Positions 1-6,332 of a stretch of DNA of 6,684 nucleotides are shown here, one piece after another. How positions within the stretch are numbered: position 1 is the first letter of the stretch; each line of letters starts with the position of its first letter. The stretch comes from JBGTNQ01 sp038212375 (lineage in GTDB: Bacteria; Patescibacteriota; Minisyncoccia; Phycocordibacterales; Zambryskibacteraceae), in assembly GCA_038212375.1 (NCBI GenBank), contig JBBQUO010000028.1:1-6684 (forward strand), given 5' to 3'. The translations under genes and the position numbers were made by a program. The notes under the pieces are model-generated. The model ran no database searches and was not told the DNA's origin. It saw only the letters and a list, made by a program, of their open reading frames with translations.

Positions 1-1
1 T

Positions 2-931
2 CTCTGTGACAACTCAACATTCGGTGATCCAGCTCCTGGAGTTGTGAAGGTGTGTTCTGTGAATGTTCCATCTGTTCAAATATCAACTCCGTCCAATCCT
101 CCTGCAACGGTCACAGCACCCCCTGTTGTTGCAGTGCCACCAGTTTCAGCACCCACCCCACCGTATATACCAACATCTTCATTTACACCAAATTTTCCAT
201 CTGGTGTTGGTATGAGTTTGTATGTGGATACCCGATTTGATGTACCACTTCAACAAAATGTTTATAACTCTGATCGGCTACTCATGGTCTGGGATGGGCA
301 AATGGCGACCGATAATACTGCCCCATACGGACAGAATGTTTTCCAAACAAACTATCCGGGGAATGATTATGGAAATGGTGTTACTGGAGCTGAGCTTTCT
401 GGTTATTCTGGGCAGAATTGGAAGCGAATGTATTTCTCACTAATGATGTGGGTGCCATCCTATTATGCCGTTCATTCTAATTCTGAAAAGTTTTTCTACC
501 CGCGTATTGCCACTTCAGATGGAAAGGGAGGTGGTATCTATACCACATCATCTCCACTTAATTTTAACCCACTTTCTATTGATGGACGTTTCGAGTCAAC
601 TTTTGGTTTTGGACTTGTTGTCACTCCCGGTACAGGGTTCGCACCACAGAATGCTGCTGCAAAAATTACAAAAGGAGAATGGAACCTCGTAGAGGTATAT
701 ATGGTGATGAATACTCCCGGACAATCAAATGGTGTATGGAAAACGTGGGTAAATGGTGCTCTCGCAAATGATCGAAGTGATGTGAAATATACTAACGACA
801 CAGTTCCTGCTGTTTGGGACTCAATACGATTTGAGGGTACTCGCGGTGGAGGGGTAAGTACTTATCCAACACCACCCCAAGGTCAGGTGCGTCGCTATAA
901 TCGACTTGTATTTTACGGCTCACAATCTTAA
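2..931 (+). CDS. Secreted modular protein, 3' part: lectin-like module end, Pro-rich linker, beta-sandwich (polysaccharide lyase/lectin-like) domain
   Basis: The frame is open to the left edge, so the gene starts outside the window; the GTG at 44 is internal, because the codons before it continue the same protein. Residues are numbered from base 2. Residues 1-19 contain CDNSTFGDPAPGVVKVC. This matches, from memory, the end of a small cysteine-containing extracellular module (CSFSGT...VRYGANG...FGDPxPGVVKxC) found in secreted bacterial and fungal carbohydrate-active proteins; C2 and C18 could form a disulfide. Residues about 23-67 are a Pro/Thr/Ser/Val-rich linker. Residues about 68-309 are rich in Gly, Tyr, Trp and Asn and look like a concanavalin A-like jelly roll: GEWNLVEVYMVMNTPG (225-240) followed by WKTWVNG (246-252) resembles strands of polysaccharide-lyase and laminin-G-like folds, and the end (RYNRLVFYG) resembles a last strand. 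The family assignment is an inference. Catalytic activity is unproven and simple glycan binding is equally possible. A signal peptide would lie upstream and cannot be seen. Confidence 0.72.
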   Translation, partial: LCDNSTFGDPAPGVVKVCSVNVPSVQISTPSNPPATVTAPPVVAVPPVSAPTPPYIPTSSFTPNFPSGVGMSLYVDTRFDVPLQQNVYNSDRLLMVWDGQMATDNTAPYGQNVFQTNYPGNDYGNGVTGAELSGYSGQNWKRMYFSLMMWVPSYYAVHSNSEKFFYPRIATSDGKGGGIYTTSSPLNFNPLSIDGRFESTFGFGLVVTPGTGFAPQNAAAKITKGEWNLVEVYMVMNTPGQSNGVWKTWVNGALANDRSDVKYTNDTVPAVWDSIRFEGTRGGGVSTYPTPPQGQVRRYNRLVFYGSQS

Positions 932-954
932 TGAATTAAAATTGAATTATCGTT

Positions 955-988
955 AAAAAAAAGAGGGCGTTCCGCTAGCGGAACGCCC
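955..988. terminator. Shared intrinsic terminator between convergent genes
   Basis: Bases 965-988 form a perfect 12-bp inverted repeat (gggcgttccgct and its complement) with no unpaired bases between the arms, so a few central pairs must open to make the loop. Eight A residues (955-962) precede it on the plus strand, so a minus-strand transcript ends with the hairpin followed by a U tract: a strong intrinsic terminator for the gene ending at 1005. On the plus strand only cctttggt follows, so termination of the gene ending at 931 by the same hairpin is weaker but likely. Confidence 0.85.
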
Positions 989-1004
989 CTTTGGTAAAAC
1001 ACCG

Positions 1005-1517
1005 TCACGCACTCAACAGCGCCTGCGCTCTTTCCAAGTCCTGCTTATCAAGCCGACACCAGAAGCAGTTGGGTGTCCACTGAGTTGACTCGTACTCGTA
1101 CGAGTCATGCTTATCGCAGTACACCAGAGCGTCTCCTGTAGGTTTGATGAGTTTCCCATCAATACCAACAAGTTGCAGTTCAGGATACTTTTTCTTTGCA
1201 TCACTGAACTCGTTGTATACGTGCATTGCCTCTCGAGGAGTCCAGAACTGACCATTGTCTCTGCGGAATGACCAATGGCTTGTGAACGTGTTCGTTTGTG
1301 ACTCAGGCCAGGATTCCCAGTGTTTGTCGTACTCTGTGCCGTCTTCTGCGACGGCCCTGAGACTTTGACTGGAAACAGGCTGGCGGCTAAATTCACCAGG
1401 AGCCCCAGTCTTTATCTCTATGATCGTTACGATCACTTCTCGAGAAACCCTGACCGCAGGGTTTTCGAAGCTGAACTCTAGATCCCACAAGCAAACCTTC
1501 TGGCCGATTTTGTACAC
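1005..1517 (-). CDS. Unrecognised 170-residue protein with CxxH/CxxC zinc-ribbon-like motif; GC-rich
   Basis: I do not recognise this protein. The start is GTG at 1517, with a strong Shine-Dalgarno sequence (aaaggag) five bases upstream. There is no signal peptide or membrane segment, so it is probably cytoplasmic. Residues about 1-36 (YKIGQKVCLWDLEF...VTIIEIKTG) read like short beta strands, perhaps a small barrel. The middle is rich in Trp (seven Trp in all) and charged residues. The C-terminal third has C134-x2-H137 and, 13 residues on, C151-x2-C154, spaced as a zinc-binding ribbon would be, followed by a charged helix. Hand counts of two 60-base blocks gave 57% and 53% GC (1021-1080, 1261-1320), against 35% in a block of the neighbouring helicase gene (2641-2700). 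The gene therefore looks compositionally foreign or differently constrained. It stands alone between a consensus promoter and a terminator. Zinc binding is inferred from spacing only. Confidence 0.75.
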   Translation of the reverse strand: MYKIGQKVCLWDLEFSFENPAVRVSREVIVTIIEIKTGAPGEFSRQPVSSQSLRAVAEDGTEYDKHWESWPESQTNTFTSHWSFRRDNGQFWTPREAMHVYNEFSDAKKKYPELQLVGIDGKLIKPTGDALVYCDKHDSYEYESTQWTPNCFWCRLDKQDLERAQALLSA

Positions 1518-1522
1518 AAGAA

Positions 1523-1529
1523 CTCCTTT
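1523..1529 (-). promoter_or_regulatory. Shine-Dalgarno site fixing the GTG start at 1517
   Basis: The minus strand reads aaaggag, then ttctt, then GTG. The five-base spacing is optimal and supports GTG over any downstream ATG. It contrasts with the helicase, dsbA-like and uppP genes in this window, which show no Shine-Dalgarno sequence. Confidence 0.8.
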
Positions 1530-1561
1530 GATGGGGGATGTTAGGGTACTTCTCTTTGCGG

Positions 1562-1591
1562 ATTATAACAATATTTATATATATTTGTCAA
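1562..1591 (-). promoter_or_regulatory. Full-consensus sigma70 promoter for the gene at 1005-1517
   Basis: On the minus strand there is an exact TTGACA (1591-1586), an 18-base AT-rich spacer and an exact TATAAT (1567-1562) preceded by TGT, an extended -10 element. Transcription should begin near 1555, giving a leader of about 38 bases that contains the Shine-Dalgarno site. All elements match consensus, so strong, largely unregulated expression is expected. No operator-like repeat overlaps it apart from the alternating AT spacer. Confidence 0.82.
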
Positions 1592-1631
1592 TACCACATA
1601 TAACCTCAGTAATTAGCTCTCTTTTTGCTTC

Positions 1632-1640
1632 TGTTACAAT
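1632..1640 (+). promoter_or_regulatory. Extended -10 promoter of the helicase-nuclease gene (probably leaderless)
   Basis: The plus strand reads TGTTACAAT, an extended -10 with five of six matches to TATAAT. No good -35 lies 16-18 bases upstream. The ATG at 1650 is only nine bases after the box, so the transcript would start at or within a few bases of the start codon. No Shine-Dalgarno sequence precedes the ATG, which fits a leaderless mRNA. Confidence 0.6.
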
Positions 1641-1649
1641 AGTATTCAT

Positions 1650-4643
1650 ATGGTTACTGAAAGCTTTACCAAGGCCTACAAAGGCCTCAATTCTGAACAG
1701 AAAAGGGCAGTGGACGCTATAGATGGTCCGGTTATGGTCATCGCAGGTCCAGGCACTGGAAAGACCTCCATTCTTACCTTGCGCATAGCCAATATCCTGC
1801 AAAAGACTGATACCTCACCTGACAGTATTTTGGCCCTCACTTTTACTGAATCAGGGGTGTATTCGATGCGTCAAAAACTCGTCGGTATCATTGGTGCTGC
1901 TGCCTATCGAGTGAATATTTTTACATTCCATGGATTTGCCAATTCCATCATTGAAAGTTATCCAGAATATTTTCCGAGAATAGTCGGAGGATCCCACGCT
2001 GCAGAAGTTCTCCAGCTCAAAGTTTTGGAGACAATATTTGAAGGAAATAGTTTCGAGGTCATCAAGCCATTTGGCAAAATATTTCATTATGTCCGTCCTG
2101 CACTCATGGCTATCAAATCTCTCAAGCGGGAAAATGTTAGTCCTAAAAATTTTACAAAGTTGGTAGAAAAAGAAGAAAAATCACTCATGGCGATGGAAGA
2201 TCTCTATCATGAAAAAGGAAAGTACAAAGGTGAGATGAAAGGAGTTTACAAAACTGCGCAAAAAAAGATCGAGAAAAACAAAGAACTTGCAGTGGTATAC
2301 GAGCTTTACGAAAAAGCGCTCGCGGAGCTCCACCTCTACGACTTCGAAGATATGATCGTCGAGACCATCAAAGCGCTCCAGGGTAACGCCGATCTTCTTC
2401 TTATCCTCCAAGAAGAATATCAGTACGTGCTAGCCGATGAACACCAAGATGCGAACAATGCGCAGAATGCAATACTCGAACTCATCTCTGGATTTCATGA
2501 AAATCCCAACCTTTTTATCGTAGGAGATGAAAAGCAAGCCATTTATCGTTTCCAAGGAGCGAGTCTTGAAAACTTTCTGTATTTCAAACGCAAATATCCT
2601 AATGCGACACTTATTACACTCAAAGATAATTATCGTTCGACACAAAAGATCCTTGATAGTGCACATACACTTATTGGAAATAATCTACTTGAGGACAAGT
2701 CTCTCCGTTTAGAACTCGTTGCAAAAGGTCAGGGACTCGGAGAAAAAGTGCAACTCTATGGATTTCAAAATCCTGATGAAGAAATGCGTTTTATCACAGA
2801 AGACATTGCAAAAAAGATATCTGATGGAGTGGAGCCTCGCTCTATCGCGGTACTGTATCGAGATAATGCCGATGCTATCGCGCTCATTCGTTTTCTCGAA
2901 CGAACTACTATTCCATTTGCGATATTTTCTGACGATGATATCTTGCAAGATCCACAGATTAGCAAGCTGATGCTTCTGGTGCGGTCGGCATCCAATTTTG
3001 GAGATGAAGAATCAGTTTCGAAACTATTATTCACTGATGTATTTGGGCTCTCTCCTCTTGATTGCTATCGTATTCTTTCGTATCGGAAACTCAAAAAACT
3101 CAATCTCTTTGATATCTTGCGTAGCACCTCATATCTTGAATTAGCAGGAGTAAGTGATATCGTGAAAGCAAAAGATTTTTATCTTCAGCTTGAGCATTTT
3201 GCAAAGCTCGCAAAGAACAAATCGCTCCTTACGTCACTCGAAACTATTATTCGAGATTCACTTTTTATTCCATACTTATTGTCACTCGATGAGTCCCTCT
3301 CAGCACTCGAAAAACTCGATAGTTTGCTGAATTCTGTAAAGACACTCGTAGAGACCAAGAAAGATGCTCGCATGGATGATTTTATTGACTTCGTCGATAC
3401 ACTCGAAACCCATGGTGGTAAACTTGCTCGTTCAAAACGGCAAACATTTGAAAATAGAGTTTCGCTCATGACGGCACACAGATCAAAGGGTCTCGAATTT
3501 GAAAGCGTCTACATTGTCGGCGTAACAGACGGTAAGTGGGGAAACAAACGATCGGTGGATTTATTTTCTCTCCCAATTGAAGGGAAAACTGCACTGACCG
3601 AAGAAGGAGATGATGATGAACGGCGACTCTTTTATGTGGCGCTCACCCGTGCACGGCAAGAAGTGATCGCTACCTATGCGCAGAGCGATGCAGGAGGAAA
3701 ACAAAAGATCCGTAGTCAATTCTTGGAAGAAATTATCGAGCACGCAGAACCTCGAAGCTATATCTTTGCAGAAGTAGAGCATCCAATACTCAAAAATCCA
3801 AAACCTCACGGACCAGACATGAAAGATGCAGACTATCTGCGAAAGCTTTTTCTCGAACAAGGGTTCAATGTTACGGCACTCAATAATTATCTTACGTGCC
3901 CATGGCAATACTTTTTTCAAAATTTAATTCGTATTCCTCGGTCGCCAGAAAAGCATCAGATGTTTGGTATCGCGATCCATGCAGCACTTAAAGAGCATGT
4001 AGATCGAATCCGAAAAGGAGAAAAACCAAACAAAAAGTTTCTGACCGAATCGTTCGTTCGGAGCCTTGGAAGACAACCATTATCAACTGAGGAGTTTGAA
4101 GAATCAAAAAAGAAAGGAATCAAAGCTCTCGACGGATATTTCGATGAGCATAAGGACGACTTTGATATCGAGATGATACCCGAGCTTTCGGTGTCGGTTA
4201 CGATACCGTTTGTAGAAGGTAATGACTTGCTCCTAAAAGGTAATATCGACCGTCTCGATATCCATGGAAGTATAGTAACGGTAATTGACTATAAGACTGG
4301 AAGCGTCAAATCTCGCAAAGAAATACTTGGCGAAACAAAAAGCTCTGAAGGTTCTATCAAAAGACAACTCGACTTTTACCGACTACTTTTAGACCTCTAC
4401 AGCGACGGCAAGTACCGCATGGAAACAGGGAAGATCGAGTTTGTAGAACCAAATCCATCTGGGATCTATAAAACCGAGGTGTTTGAAATTACTGAAGAAG
4501 ATAGAAAAACTATTGAAACTTTAGTCAAAGAAAAAGCGCTCGAAATCTACAATGTTTCATATTGGGATACGTTTTGCAATGATCCGAAGTGTGAGTACTG
4601 CAAACTTCGAAGAGCGATGAGTAGGGGTGCTTCTCTCGTGTGA
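1650..4643 (+). CDS. UvrD/PcrA-like superfamily 1 helicase fused to a C-terminal RecB/AddB-type Fe-S nuclease
   Basis: This is a DNA repair and recombination enzyme predicted to unwind DNA with ATP and cut it, acting in the cytoplasm on broken or stalled DNA. All SF1A motifs are intact in the 997 residues: Q motif LNSEQ (13-17), Walker A GPGTGKT (33-39), TFTES (64-68), TFHGFA (92-97), Walker B DEHQD (263-267), VGDEKQAIYRFQGAS (291-305), NYRS (327-330), TAHRSKGLEF (608-617) and ERRLFYVALTRAR (657-669). The nuclease domain spans about 740-990: YLTCPWQYFF with C750, GIAIHAAL with H777, D867, D880-x-K882 (DYKTG) and Q906. The 13-residue gap from D867 to D880 matches the RecB active site. C750, C976, C981 and C984 are placed like the Fe-S ligands of AddB and Cas4-type nucleases, although the C-x4-C-x2-C tail differs from the usual AddB spacing. 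The architecture resembles one AdnA/AdnB subunit of mycobacteria. No partner subunit is nearby, so it may act alone or as a homodimer. The ATG is chosen for its fit to the promoter; there is no Shine-Dalgarno sequence. Confidence 0.93.
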   Translation: MVTESFTKAYKGLNSEQKRAVDAIDGPVMVIAGPGTGKTSILTLRIANILQKTDTSPDSILALTFTESGVYSMRQKLVGIIGAAAYRVNIFTFHGFANSIIESYPEYFPRIVGGSHAAEVLQLKVLETIFEGNSFEVIKPFGKIFHYVRPALMAIKSLKRENVSPKNFTKLVEKEEKSLMAMEDLYHEKGKYKGEMKGVYKTAQKKIEKNKELAVVYELYEKALAELHLYDFEDMIVETIKALQGNADLLLILQEEYQYVLADEHQDANNAQNAILELISGFHENPNLFIVGDEKQAIYRFQGASLENFLYFKRKYPNATLITLKDNYRSTQKILDSAHTLIGNNLLEDKSLRLELVAKGQGLGEKVQLYGFQNPDEEMRFITEDIAKKISDGVEPRSIAVLYRDNADAIALIRFLERTTIPFAIFSDDDILQDPQISKLMLLVRSASNFGDEESVSKLLFTDVFGLSPLDCYRILSYRKLKKLNLFDILRSTSYLELAGVSDIVKAKDFYLQLEHFAKLAKNKSLLTSLETIIRDSLFIPYLLSLDESLSALEKLDSLLNSVKTLVETKKDARMDDFIDFVDTLETHGGKLARSKRQTFENRVSLMTAHRSKGLEFESVYIVGVTDGKWGNKRSVDLFSLPIEGKTALTEEGDDDERRLFYVALTRARQEVIATYAQSDAGGKQKIRSQFLEEIIEHAEPRSYIFAEVEHPILKNPKPHGPDMKDADYLRKLFLEQGFNVTALNNYLTCPWQYFFQNLIRIPRSPEKHQMFGIAIHAALKEHVDRIRKGEKPNKKFLTESFVRSLGRQPLSTEEFEESKKKGIKALDGYFDEHKDDFDIEMIPELSVSVTIPFVEGNDLLLKGNIDRLDIHGSIVTVIDYKTGSVKSRKEILGETKSSEGSIKRQLDFYRLLLDLYSDGKYRMETGKIEFVEPNPSGIYKTEVFEITEEDRKTIETLVKEKALEIYNVSYWDTFCNDPKCEYCKLRRAMSRGASLV

Positions 4644-4646
4644 TTC

Positions 4647-5450
4647 TTACGGTGTTGTCGAGGTATCTGCTGAGGTATTTTTGGTTGGAGAGTTTGGATT
4701 GATTGCAATATCGATCAGTGCTTTTACAACAGAGTATGGCTGTGCACCTTTGATACCAACCTTATTACCATCTGAAGTTACCATGACACTAAATGGTGTA
4801 CCGGTGACTCCAACACGAGTTGCATCCTGAGAATTTCTCAGGATCAATGCGTCATATCGAGTAGTGCCAAGGCAGTCATTGAATTTACCAACATCGAGAC
4901 CGATATCTTGTGCTATCTTTGGAAGCTCACTTGGGTCAAGTCTATCGTTCGAACTTGTCCGATTGAATACTGCATCAAGATATGCCCAGAATTTTGCATT
5001 ACCACCCTGCTCATTTGCACATTCTGTTGCAACTGCTTCACGATGGGCGCGCTTGTGGAGCTGGTCTATAGGAAAGTGTCGAAAGACCCATGCTACTTGG
5101 CCAGTTTTGCCATATGTGTCCATAATACTTTGCATTGTCTGATGAAATTCTTTACAAAATGGGCACTCAGTATCTGAGAATTCAATAATTTTTACTGGTG
5201 CATTTGGATCACCAAGAATATGATCAGATGCGATAACCGGACTTACGTTGATGTCCCCAATAACAGGAGCCGGAGTTGTGCCTGCCAAACCACCTACAGA
5301 GCCTTTGAGTGAAAAGTAGACACCAGCACCAATACACACACCTGCAATAATAATAGAGAGTGGAATTATCCAAGGGTTTGATGCAGGAGAGAGAATGTCT
5401 CGCCTGTGCTCGTTCTCGTTATAGTTTTGATTGGTATTTCGAGGAGGCAT
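4647..5450 (-). CDS. Membrane-anchored DsbA/thioredoxin_4 family disulfide oxidoreductase
   Basis: It probably makes or rearranges disulfide bonds in proteins outside the membrane. The 267 residues comprise a polar, Asn-rich cytoplasmic tail (1-25), one transmembrane anchor (about 27-48), a flexible stretch to about 70 and a DsbA-like domain. The core begins LGDPNAPVKIIEFSDTECPFC, with the redox pair C96-P-F-C99, and has the cis-proline motif TGTPF (P219). The domain also carries C144 and C193, placed as a possible second structural disulfide in the helical insert. The tail after 252 is Ser/Thr/Pro/Asn-rich and disordered. This layout fits the BdbD/DsbA-type proteins of Gram-positive and CPR bacteria. 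No DsbB or VKOR partner for reoxidation lies in the window. The ATG at 5450 has no Shine-Dalgarno sequence and a predicted leader of about 43 bases. Its stop lies 3 bp from the convergent helicase stop. The family is secure; oxidase versus isomerase direction is not determined. Confidence 0.92.
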   Translation of the reverse strand: MPPRNTNQNYNENEHRRDILSPASNPWIIPLSIIIAGVCIGAGVYFSLKGSVGGLAGTTPAPVIGDINVSPVIASDHILGDPNAPVKIIEFSDTECPFCKEFHQTMQSIMDTYGKTGQVAWVFRHFPIDQLHKRAHREAVATECANEQGGNAKFWAYLDAVFNRTSSNDRLDPSELPKIAQDIGLDVGKFNDCLGTTRYDALILRNSQDATRVGVTGTPFSVMVTSDGNKVGIKGAQPYSVVKALIDIAINPNSPTKNTSADTSTTP

Positions 5451-5499
5451 GAAAAGTTGAAGTAGTTACGTAAATTTCAATTAAATCGCGTCAGAAAAG

Positions 5500-5508
5500 A
5501 TTATATCA
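5500..5508 (-). promoter_or_regulatory. Extended -10 promoter of the dsbA-like gene
   Basis: The minus strand reads TGATATAAT, a perfect extended -10 (TATAAT at 5505-5500). No recognisable -35 lies 16-18 bases upstream. The predicted start is near 5493, leaving an AT-rich leader of about 43 bases without a Shine-Dalgarno sequence. Confidence 0.65.
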
Positions 5509-5523
5509 TAGGCGATCGCTATG
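5507..5523. repeat. Inverted repeat centred between divergent promoters
   Basis: CATAG (5507-5511) and CTATG (5519-5523) are inverted arms around gcgatcg; the overlapping 8-mer gcgatcgc (5512-5519) is itself palindromic. The arms include the TG dinucleotides of both extended -10 elements, and the centre lies midway between the two -10 boxes. It could be an operator or merely the consequence of two back-to-back TGn-TATAAT motifs. Confidence 0.4.
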
Positions 5524-5530
5524 GTATTCT
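5522..5530 (+). promoter_or_regulatory. Extended -10 promoter of uppP (probably leaderless)
   Basis: The plus strand reads TGGTATTCT, an extended -10 with four or five informative matches. It ends seven bases before the ATG at 5538, so the predicted transcript start coincides with the start codon. No Shine-Dalgarno sequence precedes the ATG. The arrangement repeats that of the helicase gene. Confidence 0.55.
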
Positions 5531-5537
5531 AGTATAT

Positions 5538-6332
5538 ATGCCATTATTTCATGCCATTATTCTAGGAATTGTAGAAGGTCTCACTGAGTTTATTCCAGTT
5601 TCATCGTCGGGACATCTCATTGTTGTGCACCATTTTCTTGGAGCTGGATCAACTGACCTTGCGTTTGATGCAGTGATTCAGATGGGAACTATTTTTGCTG
5701 TTCTTATCTATTTTTGGAAAGATCTTTGGAAAATCTTTTTTGATTTTCTTTTGATACTTCAAAGAAAGCCTGTACAAAAAAAAGATGCAATGATGGTGTG
5801 GGCACTTATCATCGGTACTATTCCTGCAATTGTGTTCGGACTTCTCCTTCAGAAGTATATGGAAACATTATTTCGAAATGTGCATCTGGTTGCGTATGCG
5901 CTGATTGCGGGAAGTGCACTTATGTATGCTGCCAATAAGTTCTATACAGACAAACTTTCGTTCAATGAAGTGAGCGTAAAAAGCGGACTCATTATAGGTT
6001 TTTATCAGTGCCTCGCACTCATTCCAGGAGTTTCACGATCTGGGGCCACTATCTCAGGGGGACTTTTTCAAGGATTTAGTAGAGAAGAGGCAACTCGATT
6101 TAGTTTTTTGCTCTCATTTCCGATTATTGTTGGGGCGGGTTCCAAAGAGCTCCTGGGACTTCATAAGATTGGACTTACGATTTCTCTGTCTCTTGTTATG
6201 GGTACTATTGTTGCGTTCTGTGTGGGACTTTGGTCAATTCGTTTTTTGATGAAGTATTTAAAAAATCATTCGCTGGATGTGTTTGTGTGGTACAGAGTAT
6301 TTCTTGCGGTAATAATACTTACGTTTTTGTAA
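5538..6332 (+). CDS. uppP: Undecaprenyl-diphosphatase (UppP/BacA family)
   Basis: This integral membrane enzyme removes one phosphate from undecaprenyl diphosphate, regenerating the lipid carrier used for peptidoglycan and surface polysaccharide synthesis; in many bacteria extra copies give bacitracin resistance. The 264 residues match the family's usual length of about 265-275. Both signature regions are intact: EGLTEFIPVSSSGH (13-26), with the E-x3-E pair (E13, E17) and H26, and PGVSRSGATISGG (163-175), with R167, followed by TRFSFLLSFPII (186-197). Several hydrophobic segments follow the expected topology, including about 46-60, 87-104, 117-132, 185-200, 213-231 and 250-264. The ATG at 5538 begins MPLFHAIILGIVEGLTEF, a normal family N-terminus, so the start is secure. 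The gene is divergent from the dsbA-like gene across 87 bp and ends just before a hairpin terminator. It is the only window gene with a clear role in wall synthesis. Confidence 0.97.
   Translation: MPLFHAIILGIVEGLTEFIPVSSSGHLIVVHHFLGAGSTDLAFDAVIQMGTIFAVLIYFWKDLWKIFFDFLLILQRKPVQKKDAMMVWALIIGTIPAIVFGLLLQKYMETLFRNVHLVAYALIAGSALMYAANKFYTDKLSFNEVSVKSGLIIGFYQCLALIPGVSRSGATISGGLFQGFSREEATRFSFLLSFPIIVGAGSKELLGLHKIGLTISLSLVMGTIVAFCVGLWSIRFLMKYLKNHSLDVFVWYRVFLAVIILTFL

Noticed and set aside
44..46. GTG at 44 as the start of the first gene
   Set aside because: The frame is open back to the window edge and the upstream codons encode CDNSTFGDPAPGVV, which continues the cysteine-containing module; there is also no Shine-Dalgarno site before 44.
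538..801. Minus-strand 87-codon reading frame opposite the first gene
   Set aside because: It is a shadow of the plus-strand gene, with no upstream ribosome site and no protein-family character.
1500..1660. CRISPR array, tRNA or riboswitch in the intergenic spacers
   Set aside because: The spacers are short and hold only promoters, terminators and AT-rich sequence; no repeated units or cloverleaf are visible. The Cas4-like nuclease belongs to the helicase and is not evidence of a CRISPR locus.
1668..1687. Short direct repeat of aaggcct near the helicase start
   Set aside because: It lies inside the coding region and encodes KAYKGLN, part of the normal N-terminus; two copies are not enough to call a repeat.
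3561..3920. Minus-strand 119-codon reading frame within the helicase gene
   Set aside because: It overlaps helicase motif VI and the start of the nuclease domain on the other strand; the conserved motifs prove the plus strand is coding.
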